Below are positions 7,618-14,434 of a stretch of 50,744 nucleotides of DNA, piece after piece. Origin of the DNA: an uncultured Clostridia bacterium (GTDB taxonomy: Bacteria > Bacillota > Clostridia > Oscillospirales > Acutalibacteraceae); NCBI GenBank assembly GCA_946406145.1, contig CAMJJL010000009.1:1-50744 (forward strand), read 5' to 3'. Both the position numbers and the translations under genes were made by a program. Under the pieces are notes generated by a model that saw only the letters and a list, made by a program, of their open reading frames with translations, did no database searches and had not been told where the DNA came from. Each line of letters starts with the position of its first letter. Within the stretch, counting starts at the first letter, position 1.

Positions 7618-8667
7618 ATGAAAAAAGTAATAGCATTAGTTTTGGCGACGGTATTTATGTTGAGTTGTTTTGCAGCGACGGCTGTATCTGTTGAAGCGGC
7701 GACAAAGCTGCCCTCGGGCTACTATGTAGTCGGATCGTTCAACAATTGGACGCTCGACAAAGCGTATCGTATGCAGAGCGAACTCTATGATCGCGATAAT
7801 GATAAGGGAGAGTATTATCTTCTGAAAGGGATCAGGTTGAGCGCCGGTGACGAGCTGAAAGTAGGATATACCGAAAACGGTCTAAAAATCAGCGCGTGGT
7901 ATCCCGACAGCGGTCCGCAGACGAATTATGTCATTTCAGAGGATTCCTATTATAATATAGCGTTTGCTCTTCCGAGTGACGAAACCTTAGGCGATTGGGA
8001 TTGGCAGCTTTGGGTAGAGCCCTGTGATCCCCCTACCGACGACACTACGCCCGTTGATCCCGAGCCTGTGATCAATCATACCAAAAAGCTGTGGGACAAT
8101 CGCCAAACGCCTGCCGCCGAGGATATTGAAGAAGCCGTGAATGAGCAGTTTAACAGCCGTACATGGATCAACGCCGAGGATATCATGGTCTTTAATACCT
8201 ATCGCTTCAATTCTGCGCCTGCATACGTAGTAGATTTCGGAGTAAAAGGATATGGCATTTACTCCGAAGTGATCACGGAAGAATACTTCGGTGATTACCT
8301 CTTCTGGTCGGCTTCTTCCTACGAGCCGAGTATCTACGTTGATAACAAGTTATATACCTTTACAAAGGCGTATCAAGCGAGTGTTCTTACGCAAGAAATG
8401 CTCGCGGAACTGGCAGAAGCGGACTATCGGGGCGGCGGCTATTACGGCGAGAACAGTTGCAGGGTACTGCCTGTGATCAAAGGTGACGCGGACGGTGACG
8501 GCGCGTGCACGATCATCGACGCGACCTGCGTTCAGAGGCATGAAGCCGGGGTGGCTGTGAACTCGTTCTTTAAGCCCCTCGCGGATGTGAACGGTGACAG
8601 CGAGGCGAACATCATCGACGCGACCTTGATCCAGAGAAGCGAGATTGGATTGTATACGATCGAATAA
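7618..8667 (+). CDS. Secreted dockerin protein 2 with a possible carbohydrate-binding domain
   Basis: The product has 349 residues; the ATG at 7618 is preferred over the ATG at 7612 because GGAG lies 7 nt upstream. After a signal peptide (about 1-29) a beta-rich domain begins GYYVVGSFNNWTLDKAYRM (about 34-140). The VGSFNNW pattern is typical of starch-binding or early-set modules, but I cannot name the family. A Pro/Asp linker follows, then a domain shared with dockerin protein 1 (about 160-285), then a type I dockerin (about 289-348). The two dockerins differ at few positions and end identically (SEIGLYTIE), indicating recent duplication. Protein 1 lacks the VGSFNNW domain, so the pair keeps the core and varies the N-terminus. 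Confidence 0.85.
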   Translation: MKKVIALVLATVFMLSCFAATAVSVEAATKLPSGYYVVGSFNNWTLDKAYRMQSELYDRDNDKGEYYLLKGIRLSAGDELKVGYTENGLKISAWYPDSGPQTNYVISEDSYYNIAFALPSDETLGDWDWQLWVEPCDPPTDDTTPVDPEPVINHTKKLWDNRQTPAAEDIEEAVNEQFNSRTWINAEDIMVFNTYRFNSAPAYVVDFGVKGYGIYSEVITEEYFGDYLFWSASSYEPSIYVDNKLYTFTKAYQASVLTQEMLAELAEADYRGGGYYGENSCRVLPVIKGDADGDGACTIIDATCVQRHEAGVAVNSFFKPLADVNGDSEANIIDATLIQRSEIGLYTIE

Positions 8668-8689
8668 CCCCCTTTTCATCCCCTTTACA

Positions 8690-8719
8690 AGGCGCTGTGG
8701 CAATAGTCGCGGCGCCTTT
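8690..8719 (+). terminator. Weak terminator-like hairpin after the dockerin pair
   Basis: AAGGCGC and GCGCCTT form a 7-bp stem with a long loop and a TTTCTCTTG tail. It lies just before the promoter of the aromatic operon. Confidence 0.5.
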
Positions 8720-8751
8720 CTCTTGTATGACAGAAAAATAACGAATAGTTA

Positions 8752-8780
8752 TTGACTTTTGCGCTTTAATGTGTTATCAT
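8752..8780 (+). promoter_or_regulatory. Promoter of the aromatic amino-acid operon
   Basis: The -35 TTGACT (8752-8757) and -10 TATCAT (8775-8780) are separated by 17 bp. Transcription would begin near 8787, about 25 nt before the leader-peptide start. Confidence 0.8.
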
Positions 8781-8811
8781 ATCCGCAGTACCGAGGAAAG
8801 GAGTTATGGAG

Positions 8812-8907
8812 ATGACTGTTTTGACAACTGAAAAAACCAATAACTACTTTACCTTTACCTACGCGCGCTTTTATGCGGGCTTTTATTGCTTTGCAAAGAA
8901 TGAGTAA
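8812..8907 (+). CDS. Phe/Tyr-rich leader peptide of the aromatic operon
   Basis: A 31-codon ORF starts at ATG 8812, 8 nt after a strong AAAGGAG; an in-frame ATG at 8806 is too close to that site. The C-terminal half, NNYFTFTYARFYAGFYCF, has five Phe and four Tyr in 18 codons. The two amino acids are exactly the end products of the downstream genes. A perfect terminator hairpin begins 38 nt after the stop codon, and the stop codon overlaps a possible 1:2 hairpin. This is the architecture of a pheL-type attenuator leader, known from Proteobacteria: stalling at Phe/Tyr codons when charged tRNA is scarce would favour readthrough. The peptide itself should have no other function. Confidence 0.85.
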   Translation: MTVLTTEKTNNYFTFTYARFYAGFYCFAKNE

Positions 8908-8957
8908 GCTGCTCGAACGGTAACAGGTGCTTTATTAGATTAGTAAGCGGTTCTGTT
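8906..8957 (+). promoter_or_regulatory. Candidate antiterminator and pause structures of the attenuator
   Basis: Segment 1 (AAGCTG, 8906-8911) can pair with CAG 8924-8926 plus CTT 8930-8932. Segment 2 (AACAG 8922-8926 and TGCTT 8928-8932) can instead pair with segment 3 (AAGCG 8945-8949 and CTGTT 8953-8957). Segment 3 overlaps the left arm of the terminator, so 2:3 pairing would prevent termination. Pairings were found by eye and energies were not computed. Confidence 0.5.
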
Positions 8958-8979
8958 TTCGGGCAGAACCGCTTTTTTT
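8946..8979 (+). terminator. Attenuator terminator ahead of pheA
   Basis: AGCGGTTCTG (8946-8955) pairs perfectly over 10 bp with CAGAACCGCT (8964-8973) and runs into a seven-T tract. It sits between the leader peptide and pheA, inside the operon, so it must be conditional for the operon to be expressed. Confidence 0.9.
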
Positions 8980-9125
8980 GAGGTGCTGTCCAAGAAGCGG
9001 AGTGCAAAGCACGAACGCTGATTGGGTGAGAGCTACTGCGAAATACCGAAATCAATCATTGTAAAATGAAGAATTGTGGGAGGGCTTCGCCCACACCCGA
9101 CTTTTATTAAACGGAAGGTGAGAGT

Positions 9126-10229
9126 ATGGATAAGCTGCAGGAGGCACGGACGCAGATCAATGAGATCGACAGCGAGATGGCGGCGCTGTTTGAACGCCGT
9201 ATGCAGGCGGCGAGGGTGATTGCCGAGTATAAGAAGGAACGCGGCTTGCAGATCTATGACGCGAAGCGTGAGCAGGCGGTGATCGAGAAGAACGCCGCCG
9301 CTATCAACGATCCCGACATTCGTTCGTATTATGTGCGGTTTTTGCAGGATGAGATGGCGGTATCCAAGCAGTACCAGGAGCATATCATCAGCGGCGTGAA
9401 GGTTGCCTACAGCGGTATCGAAGGCGCCTATGCCAACATCGCCGCCAAGCAGATCTTCCCTTACGGCAAGCTGATCTCCTACCGCGATTTCCGTGCCGCG
9501 TATGAGGCAGTGGAGAGGGGAGAATGTGATTGCTGTGTGCTTCCCATCGAAAACAGCTATGCCGGTGAGGTCGGTCAGGTGATGGATCTGATGTTCCAAG
9601 GGTCGCTGTATGTCAACGGGCTCTATACCCTGCGCATCACCCATCATTTGTTGGGTGTTCCGGGCGCGAATATCAAGGATATCAAAACGGTCGTCAGCCA
9701 TCCGCAGGCGCTGGCGCAGTGCGCGGAGTATATCCGTGAGCACGGCTATGAAACGGCGGAGTACGCCAATACCGCAAAGGCGGCTAAGGCGGTGAAGGAC
9801 GGTTGCGACAAGAGTATTGCGGCGATCGCTTCCGCGGAGACAGCACGGCTGTACGGGCTCGAACAGCTCGACCATGACATCAACGAAAGCGCGTTGAACT
9901 CCACCCGATTCGCGGTGTTCTCACGCGTGGAGAATAAACAGGTGAACACCTCGGGCGACAGCCGCTTTATGCTGATGTTCACCGTAAAAAACGAGGCAGG
10001 TGCACTGGCACAGGCGCTGAATGTGTTGAGCAGCTACGGCTTCAATATGCGTGCTTTGCGTTCACGCCCGATGAAGGATCTGGCGTGGGAGTATTACTTC
10101 TATATTGAGGCAGAAGGTGACGAAACCGGTCAGAACGGCTCCGATATGCTGCGGCACCTCGGTCTTCATTGCGATATGCTCAAGGTGGTCGGACACTTCT
10201 CCGACGAAGTGATTTTACAAGAGGATTAA
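9126..10229 (+). CDS. pheA: Chorismate mutase / prephenate dehydratase (P-protein)
   Basis: The bifunctional enzyme converts chorismate to prephenate and then to phenylpyruvate, the Phe branch. The 367 residues contain a type II (AroQ-class) chorismate mutase at about 1-85 (INEIDSEMAALFERRMQAA), a prephenate dehydratase at about 90-268 with the diagnostic NSTRF at 258-262, and a C-terminal ACT domain (about 280-360, NEAGALAQALNVLSSYGFNM) expected to bind Phe for feedback inhibition. CGGAAGGTGAG precedes the ATG. It is the first enzyme gene after the attenuator and is followed, through a palindromic repeat, by aroB. Length and order match the usual fused PheA. Confidence 0.95.
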   Translation: MDKLQEARTQINEIDSEMAALFERRMQAARVIAEYKKERGLQIYDAKREQAVIEKNAAAINDPDIRSYYVRFLQDEMAVSKQYQEHIISGVKVAYSGIEGAYANIAAKQIFPYGKLISYRDFRAAYEAVERGECDCCVLPIENSYAGEVGQVMDLMFQGSLYVNGLYTLRITHHLLGVPGANIKDIKTVVSHPQALAQCAEYIREHGYETAEYANTAKAAKAVKDGCDKSIAAIASAETARLYGLEQLDHDINESALNSTRFAVFSRVENKQVNTSGDSRFMLMFTVKNEAGALAQALNVLSSYGFNMRALRSRPMKDLAWEYYFYIEAEGDETGQNGSDMLRHLGLHCDMLKVVGHFSDEVILQED

Positions 10230-10235
10230 CAATTT

Positions 10236-10271
10236 GTCATTGCGAGGGCTTTAGCCCGTGGCAATCTCAAC
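10236..10271. repeat. Palindromic element family A, compact copy
   Basis: GTCATTGCGAG and GTGGCAATCTCAAC bound a short GGGCTTTAGCCC hairpin. It lies in the pheA-aroB gap, directly before the aroB ribosome site. This is the shortest copy in the window and shows the family ends clearly. Confidence 0.75.
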
Positions 10272-10293
10272 TGCTGATGATAGGATGATTCCA

Positions 10294-11307
10294 ATGAACG
10301 TTTTACATATGGATCTGGGCGCGGACAGCTACGATATCGTGATCGAGCGCGGCGCTCTGCAACAAGCAGGAGAAACCCTCGACCTCGACCGCAAGGTGCT
10401 GGTCGTGACCGATGACGGTGTTCCGAAACAATACGCGCAGAAGGTAGCGGCAATGGCAAAGGACGGTATCATCGTGACCGTGCCGCAGGGTGAGGACAGC
10501 AAGAGCATCCCGTCATTCTCAGCGATCCTCTCGCGGATGCTCAAAGAGGGCTTTTCGCGAAAGGACGCGGTCGTCGCTGTCGGCGGCGGCGTGGTCGGCG
10601 ATCTCTCGGGCTTTGTCGCGGCAAGCTACATGCGCGGCATCGACTTCTACAACATCCCGACGACGGTACTCAGTCAGGTGGATTCCTCCATCGGCGGCAA
10701 AACAGCGGTGAATCTGGATGGGATCAAGAATATCGTCGGCGCGTTCTATCAGCCGAAGAAGGTGCTGGTCGATCTTGACCTGCTCGCGACGCTGGACAGC
10801 CGACTGGTCAGCGAGGGGTTAGCCGAAGCGTTGAAAATGGGATTGACCTCGGATGCGGAACTGTTTGAATTATTCGAAAAAGGAAATATAAGTGAGAACA
10901 TGGACGAGATCATCACACGCTCCTTGATGATCAAAAAGAGCGTTGTGGAAGAGGACGAGAAAGAACAGGGTCTCAGGAAGATCCTTAACTTCGGTCACAC
11001 CATCGGACACGGTATCGAGGCGTATGAGGAGCGCCACGGGCTGTATCACGGCGAGTGCGTCGCGATCGGGATGATCCCGATGGTCAGCGATGATTTGCGA
11101 CCGCGGTTGATTCGGATTCTGGAGAGTCTGCGGCTCCCGACGTCGGTCGGTCTGAACGCAGATGAGATCTATGAAGCGATGACACACGACAAAAAGGGCG
11201 AGGGCAATCAGGTGACGGTCATCACCGTACCCAAGCCCGGTGAATATGAGATGAAAAAGGTGCGGTTCAAGGAGCTGTACCCGAAGATACAAATGATAGG
11301 GATATAG
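10294..11307 (+). CDS. aroB: 3-dehydroquinate synthase
   Basis: Converts DAHP to 3-dehydroquinate, the second shikimate-pathway step, using NAD and a divalent metal. The 337-residue product has the nucleotide-binding GGGVVGDLSGFVA motif, the downstream IPTTVLSQVDSSIGGKTAVN segment with the catalytic Lys, and a NFGHTIGHGIE metal-binding motif. The ATG at 10294 follows GATAGGA by a suitable distance and yields the usual MNVLHMDLG start; ATG 10285 is possible, and an open extension to 10258 lies inside a family A repeat. It is slightly shorter than typical AroB but complete. It lies between pheA and aroC in the operon. Confidence 0.94.
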   Translation: MNVLHMDLGADSYDIVIERGALQQAGETLDLDRKVLVVTDDGVPKQYAQKVAAMAKDGIIVTVPQGEDSKSIPSFSAILSRMLKEGFSRKDAVVAVGGGVVGDLSGFVAASYMRGIDFYNIPTTVLSQVDSSIGGKTAVNLDGIKNIVGAFYQPKKVLVDLDLLATLDSRLVSEGLAEALKMGLTSDAELFELFEKGNISENMDEIITRSLMIKKSVVEEDEKEQGLRKILNFGHTIGHGIEAYEERHGLYHGECVAIGMIPMVSDDLRPRLIRILESLRLPTSVGLNADEIYEAMTHDKKGEGNQVTVITVPKPGEYEMKKVRFKELYPKIQMIGI

Positions 11308-11308
11308 T

Positions 11309-11362
11309 CTTCTCCTTGAGGGGAAGGTGTCATCCGTAAGGATGAGGTGGAAACACTTCCGG
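11309..11362. repeat. Palindromic element family C, half copy
   Basis: TCTCCTTGAGGGGAAGGTG and GGATGAGGTGGAAAC match the left half of the full elements at 16531-16697 and 48558-48732. The right inverted half is missing. It fills the aroB-aroC gap. Confidence 0.65.
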
Positions 11363-11411
11363 CGAATCAATCTTAATATAAAAAACACATCCTGAGATGG
11401 GAATAATCACT

Positions 11412-12503
11412 ATGAAAAATACATTCGGAAACAGTATAGCTATCACCCTGTTCGGCGAGAGCCATGGCGCGCAAATCGGCGCGGTGCTGGACGGCTTGGC
11501 GCCGGGCATTGCCATCAATGATGATTTTATCCGCACTCAGCTCGATCATCGCCGCCCTGTCGGCAAGATCGGTACTCAACGCCATGAGGCGGATGAATAC
11601 CGGATCGTCAGCGGAGTCTTTGAGGGTAAAACGACCGGTACACCGCTCACGATCCTGATCCCCAACATTGCTCAGCACAGCAAGGATTATGCCGCGACGC
11701 GTTCACTGGCGCGGCCCGGTCATGCGGATTTTACCGCCTACGCCAAATACCACGGCTATGAGGATTATCGCGGTGGCGGTCACTTCTCGGGACGTATCAC
11801 CGCGGCACTGGTAGCGGCAGGCGCGATCGTGTTATCCGCCCTGCGTGACAAGGGGATCGAAATCGGTACGCATATCCGCTCCTGCGGCGGTGTTGCAGAC
11901 ATAGATTTCGGCGACATCAAGGCGGATATCGCAAGGCTCAATGCGCTCGATTTTGCCGTGCTCGACAGTGAAAAGGGCAACGAGATGAAAGCGCAAATCG
12001 AAGCGGCGGCAAAGGACGGCGACAGCGTCGGCGGCGTGCTGGAGACCGCTGTGATCGGAATGCCGGCAGGCGCCGGCGAGCCGTGGTTCGATACCGTCGA
12101 GGGTGTGCTCAGTCATGCGCTGTTCTCCGTACCTGCCGTCAAGGGCGTGGAGTTCGGCGACGCATTCGCGATGGTGAACAGCAGGGGCTTCGACTACAAC
12201 GACAGCTATTATATTTCTGATAAAGAAATAAAAACAACGACCAATCATAACGGTGGTGTGAACGGCGGCATCACCAACGGCATGCCGATCGTGTTCCGCT
12301 GTGCCGTCAAGCCGACGCCGTCCATCTTCAAGGCACAGGATACGGTCGATTTCATCAAAGGTGAAAATTCTGTATTAGAATTAAAGGGCCGTCACGATCC
12401 CGCTGTGATCCACCGCGCACGAGTGGTGGTGGACAGCGTGACCGCATTGGCGCTGGCGGATCTGCTGGCGCAGCGATACGGGACGGATTGGCTGGCGCAA
12501 TAA
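11412..12503 (+). CDS. aroC: Chorismate synthase
   Basis: Makes chorismate from EPSP with reduced FMN, the last common step of the shikimate pathway. The 363-residue product begins [19 protein letters not shown] and contains the FMN and substrate signatures [30 protein letters not shown] and [12 protein letters not shown], and ends with [17 protein letters not shown]. The ATG at 11412 gives the standard N-terminus; an in-frame ATG at 11397 adds five residues and cannot be excluded, and neither has a strong ribosome site. A half copy of a palindromic repeat precedes it. aroEK follows after 116 bp that consist mostly of another repeat. Confidence 0.95.
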   Translation: MKNTFGNSIAITLFGESHGAQIGAVLDGLAPGIAINDDFIRTQLDHRRPVGKIGTQRHEADEYRIVSGVFEGKTTGTPLTILIPNIAQHSKDYAATRSLARPGHADFTAYAKYHGYEDYRGGGHFSGRITAALVAAGAIVLSALRDKGIEIGTHIRSCGGVADIDFGDIKADIARLNALDFAVLDSEKGNEMKAQIEAAAKDGDSVGGVLETAVIGMPAGAGEPWFDTVEGVLSHALFSVPAVKGVEFGDAFAMVNSRGFDYNDSYYISDKEIKTTTNHNGGVNGGITNGMPIVFRCAVKPTPSIFKAQDTVDFIKGENSVLELKGRHDPAVIHRARVVVDSVTALALADLLAQRYGTDWLAQ

Positions 12504-12505
12504 GC

Positions 12506-12605
12506 TGTAGGGACGAGCATTGCTCGTCCGTGGACGTTGTACAAAGCAACCAATATAGATAGGAGAGAAACGATGATCGGCGGATGACCAATGGTCATCC
12601 CTACG
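12506..12605. repeat. Palindromic element family B, copy 2, at the aroE start
   Basis: Ends TGTAGGGA (12506-12513) and TCCCTACG (12598-12605) match as inverted repeats at 7 of 8 positions. Each side has an inner hairpin: GGACGAGC/GCTCGTCC on the left and GGATGACC/GGTCATCC (12582-12600) on the right. The element ends 14 bp before the conserved aroE start codon and contains the only ribosome-binding site in the gap. Confidence 0.75.
12573..12587 (+). CDS. Four-codon leader ORF coupled to aroE
   Basis: AGGAGAG (12561-12567) is well placed for the ATG at 12573, which opens only ATG ATC GGC GGA TGA. Its stop overlaps a second ATG at 12584 in an ATGA arrangement, and that ATG is in frame with aroE. 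Translation of aroE may therefore depend on reinitiation. The arrangement appears to result from the family B element. Confidence 0.45.
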   Translation: MIGG

Positions 12606-12619
12606 AAAAACGTGACCAT

Positions 12620-13852
12620 ATGGACTACGGATTGATCGGAGAGAAGCTGCCGCACAGCTTTTCCAAAGAGATACACGAGAAACTGGGATATTACCAATAT
12701 TCTCTGAAAGAATTAAAAAAAGAAGAACTCCAAGATTTTATTCTGCAAAAGAATTTTAAAGCGATCAATGTCACCATCCCCTACAAGCAGGATGTGATTC
12801 CGCTGCTTGACGAGATCGATCCCGACGCACAGGCGATAGGCGCCGTGAATACCATCGTCAACCGCGACGGCACCCTCTGCGGCTACAATACCGATTTCGG
12901 CGGCATGAAGGCGCTGATCGAGCGCGCAGGCGTGGTGATGAAGTATAAGAAGGTGCTGATCCTCGGCACGGGCGGCACCTCGCTGACGGCGAGGGCGGTC
13001 TGTGATCGCATGGGTGCAAAGGAGATTTTGCGCGTTAGTCGCCGTGAGTGTGAGGGCGCGATCACCTATGATCAGGCGTATGCCGCGCACGGTGACGCGG
13101 ATGTCATCATCAACGCGACCCCCTGCGGTATGTTCCCGAGCATCTTTGACTGCCCGATCGATATCGATCGGTTTTCGCGGCTCAGTGGGGTGATCGACGT
13201 GATCTACAATCCCCTGCAAACGCAGTTGGTGTTGTCGGCAAAGAAGCGCGGTATCGATACCGAGGGCGGCTTGTATATGCTGGTCGCGCAGGCGGTGCTG
13301 GCGGCGGAGAAATTCCTCGGTCGAGAGCTGGACGTCGTCAAACTGACCAACAAGATCTATAATGAGATATATTTCGATAAAAGAAATATTGTGCTGAGCG
13401 GTATGCCTGCTTCGGGCAAGTCGACCGTCGGCAAGCTCGTTGCCGATCAGCTCGGCCGTGAGTTGATCGACACCGACTGCCTGATCGTGGAGCGCGAGGG
13501 GCATATCCCGACCATTTTCAAGGAAAAGGGAGAGCAATACTTCCGCGATCAGGAGACCTCCGTGATCAGAGAAGTGTCCGCATACAGCGGCAAGGTGATC
13601 TCCCTCGGCGGCGGTGCTGTCATGCGCCCTGAGAACGTCGAGGCGCTGCAGCATAACGGCGCGATCTTTTTCATTGACAGATCGCCCGAGTACCTGATCC
13701 CGACCGGTGACAGACCGCTCGCGGATAAGAAGGAAAAGATCCTGCGCTTGTACAAAAAGCGCATCGATACCTATATGAATACCGCCGACTTTATCATCGA
13801 CGGCGACTGCGATCCCGAGGACGTCGCGGATTCTGTGATTAACGGGGAGTAG
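12620..13852 (+). CDS. aroE-aroK: Fused shikimate dehydrogenase / shikimate kinase
   Basis: Reduces 3-dehydroshikimate to shikimate with NADPH, then phosphorylates shikimate with ATP. The dehydrogenase part (about 1-250) starts MDYGLIGEKLPHSFSKEIH, has the catalytic pair Lys56 (VTIPYK) and Asp92 (GYNTD), and the dinucleotide loop GTGGTSL. The kinase part (about 253-410) has a Walker A loop GMPASGKST with Lys267, a DTD segment, and GGGAVMRP. The ATG at 12620 gives the conserved N-terminus but lacks a ribosome site; initiation at the in-frame ATG 12584, adding 12 residues encoded by a repeat, is possible. Fusion of aroE and aroK saves one gene of the pathway. I see no separate aroK in the window. 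Confidence 0.93.
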   Translation: MDYGLIGEKLPHSFSKEIHEKLGYYQYSLKELKKEELQDFILQKNFKAINVTIPYKQDVIPLLDEIDPDAQAIGAVNTIVNRDGTLCGYNTDFGGMKALIERAGVVMKYKKVLILGTGGTSLTARAVCDRMGAKEILRVSRRECEGAITYDQAYAAHGDADVIINATPCGMFPSIFDCPIDIDRFSRLSGVIDVIYNPLQTQLVLSAKKRGIDTEGGLYMLVAQAVLAAEKFLGRELDVVKLTNKIYNEIYFDKRNIVLSGMPASGKSTVGKLVADQLGRELIDTDCLIVEREGHIPTIFKEKGEQYFRDQETSVIREVSAYSGKVISLGGGAVMRPENVEALQHNGAIFFIDRSPEYLIPTGDRPLADKKEKILRLYKKRIDTYMNTADFIIDGDCDPEDVADSVINGE

Positions 13853-13859
13853 TTCAACA

Positions 13860-13912
13860 GTCATTCCGAGAAGGGTGGGATACGCGTATCCAAGCCCGAC
13901 GTGGGAATCCCA
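13860..13912. repeat. Repeat related to family A (GTCATTCCGAG ... GTGGGAATCCC)
   Basis: GTCATTCCGAG at the left and GTGGGAATCCCA at the right resemble the family A ends with G-to-C and C-to-G changes that keep the ends complementary. An inner GGATACGCGTATCC palindrome is present. A true family A copy in reverse orientation follows 20 bp later. Confidence 0.6.
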
Positions 13913-13932
13913 TACAGAGAGATTATGATATC

Positions 13933-13982
13933 GGTTGAGATTGCCACGGGATGAACAGGGGTGTTCATCCCTCGCAATGACA
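13933..13982. repeat. Palindromic element family A, reverse orientation
   Basis: GGTTGAGATTGCCAC at the left and CTCGCAATGAC at the right bound a GGATGAAC...GTTCATCC hairpin. It ends just before the aroQ ribosome site. Confidence 0.75.
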
Positions 13983-13999
13983 ATGCAGAAGGAGAACTT

Positions 14000-14434
14000 A
14001 TGAAAATCTTAGTGATCAACGGACCAAATCTGAATATGCTCGGTATTCGTGAGCCGAATATCTACGGCAGGACGACCTATACCGATCTGTGCCGACTGAT
14101 CGGGGATCATGCCCGGAGAATCGGTGTGGATGTCGAGCTGTACCAGAGCAACCACGAGGGGGATCTGGTCGATCGAATACAGGAAGCGTATGACAGGATC
14201 GACGGCATCGTCATCAATCCCGGTGCGTATACCCATACCAGCGTCGCGATCCTCGACGCGCTCAAGGCGGTGTCGATCCCCACAGTGGAGGTGCATATCT
14301 CCGAGGTGGACAAGCGTGAAGAATTCCGACAGATCAGCTACGTGCGGCTCGCGTGTTTCGCGACGATCACGGGTCACGGCGTGAATGGCTATTTGGAAGC
14401 GATGGACATGCTGAGGGAACGCTATGCAGGTTGA
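14000..14434 (+). CDS. aroQ: 3-dehydroquinate dehydratase, type II
   Basis: Dehydrates 3-dehydroquinate to 3-dehydroshikimate. The 144-residue product is the size of type II enzymes, which form dodecamers. Catalytic and binding residues are visible: Arg17 and Tyr22 in LGIREPNIYG, the QSNHEG loop, His79 in NPGAYTHTS, and His99 in VEVHISEV. AGAAGGAG lies 7 nt before the ATG at 14000; the open extension to 13961 is repeat sequence. The stop codon lies 11 bp inside the next gene, aroA, so the two are translationally coupled. Confidence 0.95.
   Translation: MKILVINGPNLNMLGIREPNIYGRTTYTDLCRLIGDHARRIGVDVELYQSNHEGDLVDRIQEAYDRIDGIVINPGAYTHTSVAILDALKAVSIPTVEVHISEVDKREEFRQISYVRLACFATITGHGVNGYLEAMDMLRERYAG

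Noticed and set aside
8981..9125. Possible T-box or second regulatory RNA between the attenuator and pheA
   Set aside because: No T-box sequence or specifier stem was found; there is only a GTGGG...CCCAC hairpin without a T-tract. The leader peptide explains regulation better.
10258..10293. N-terminal extension of AroB
   Set aside because: The sequence is the end of a family A repeat and gives residues not found in AroB proteins.
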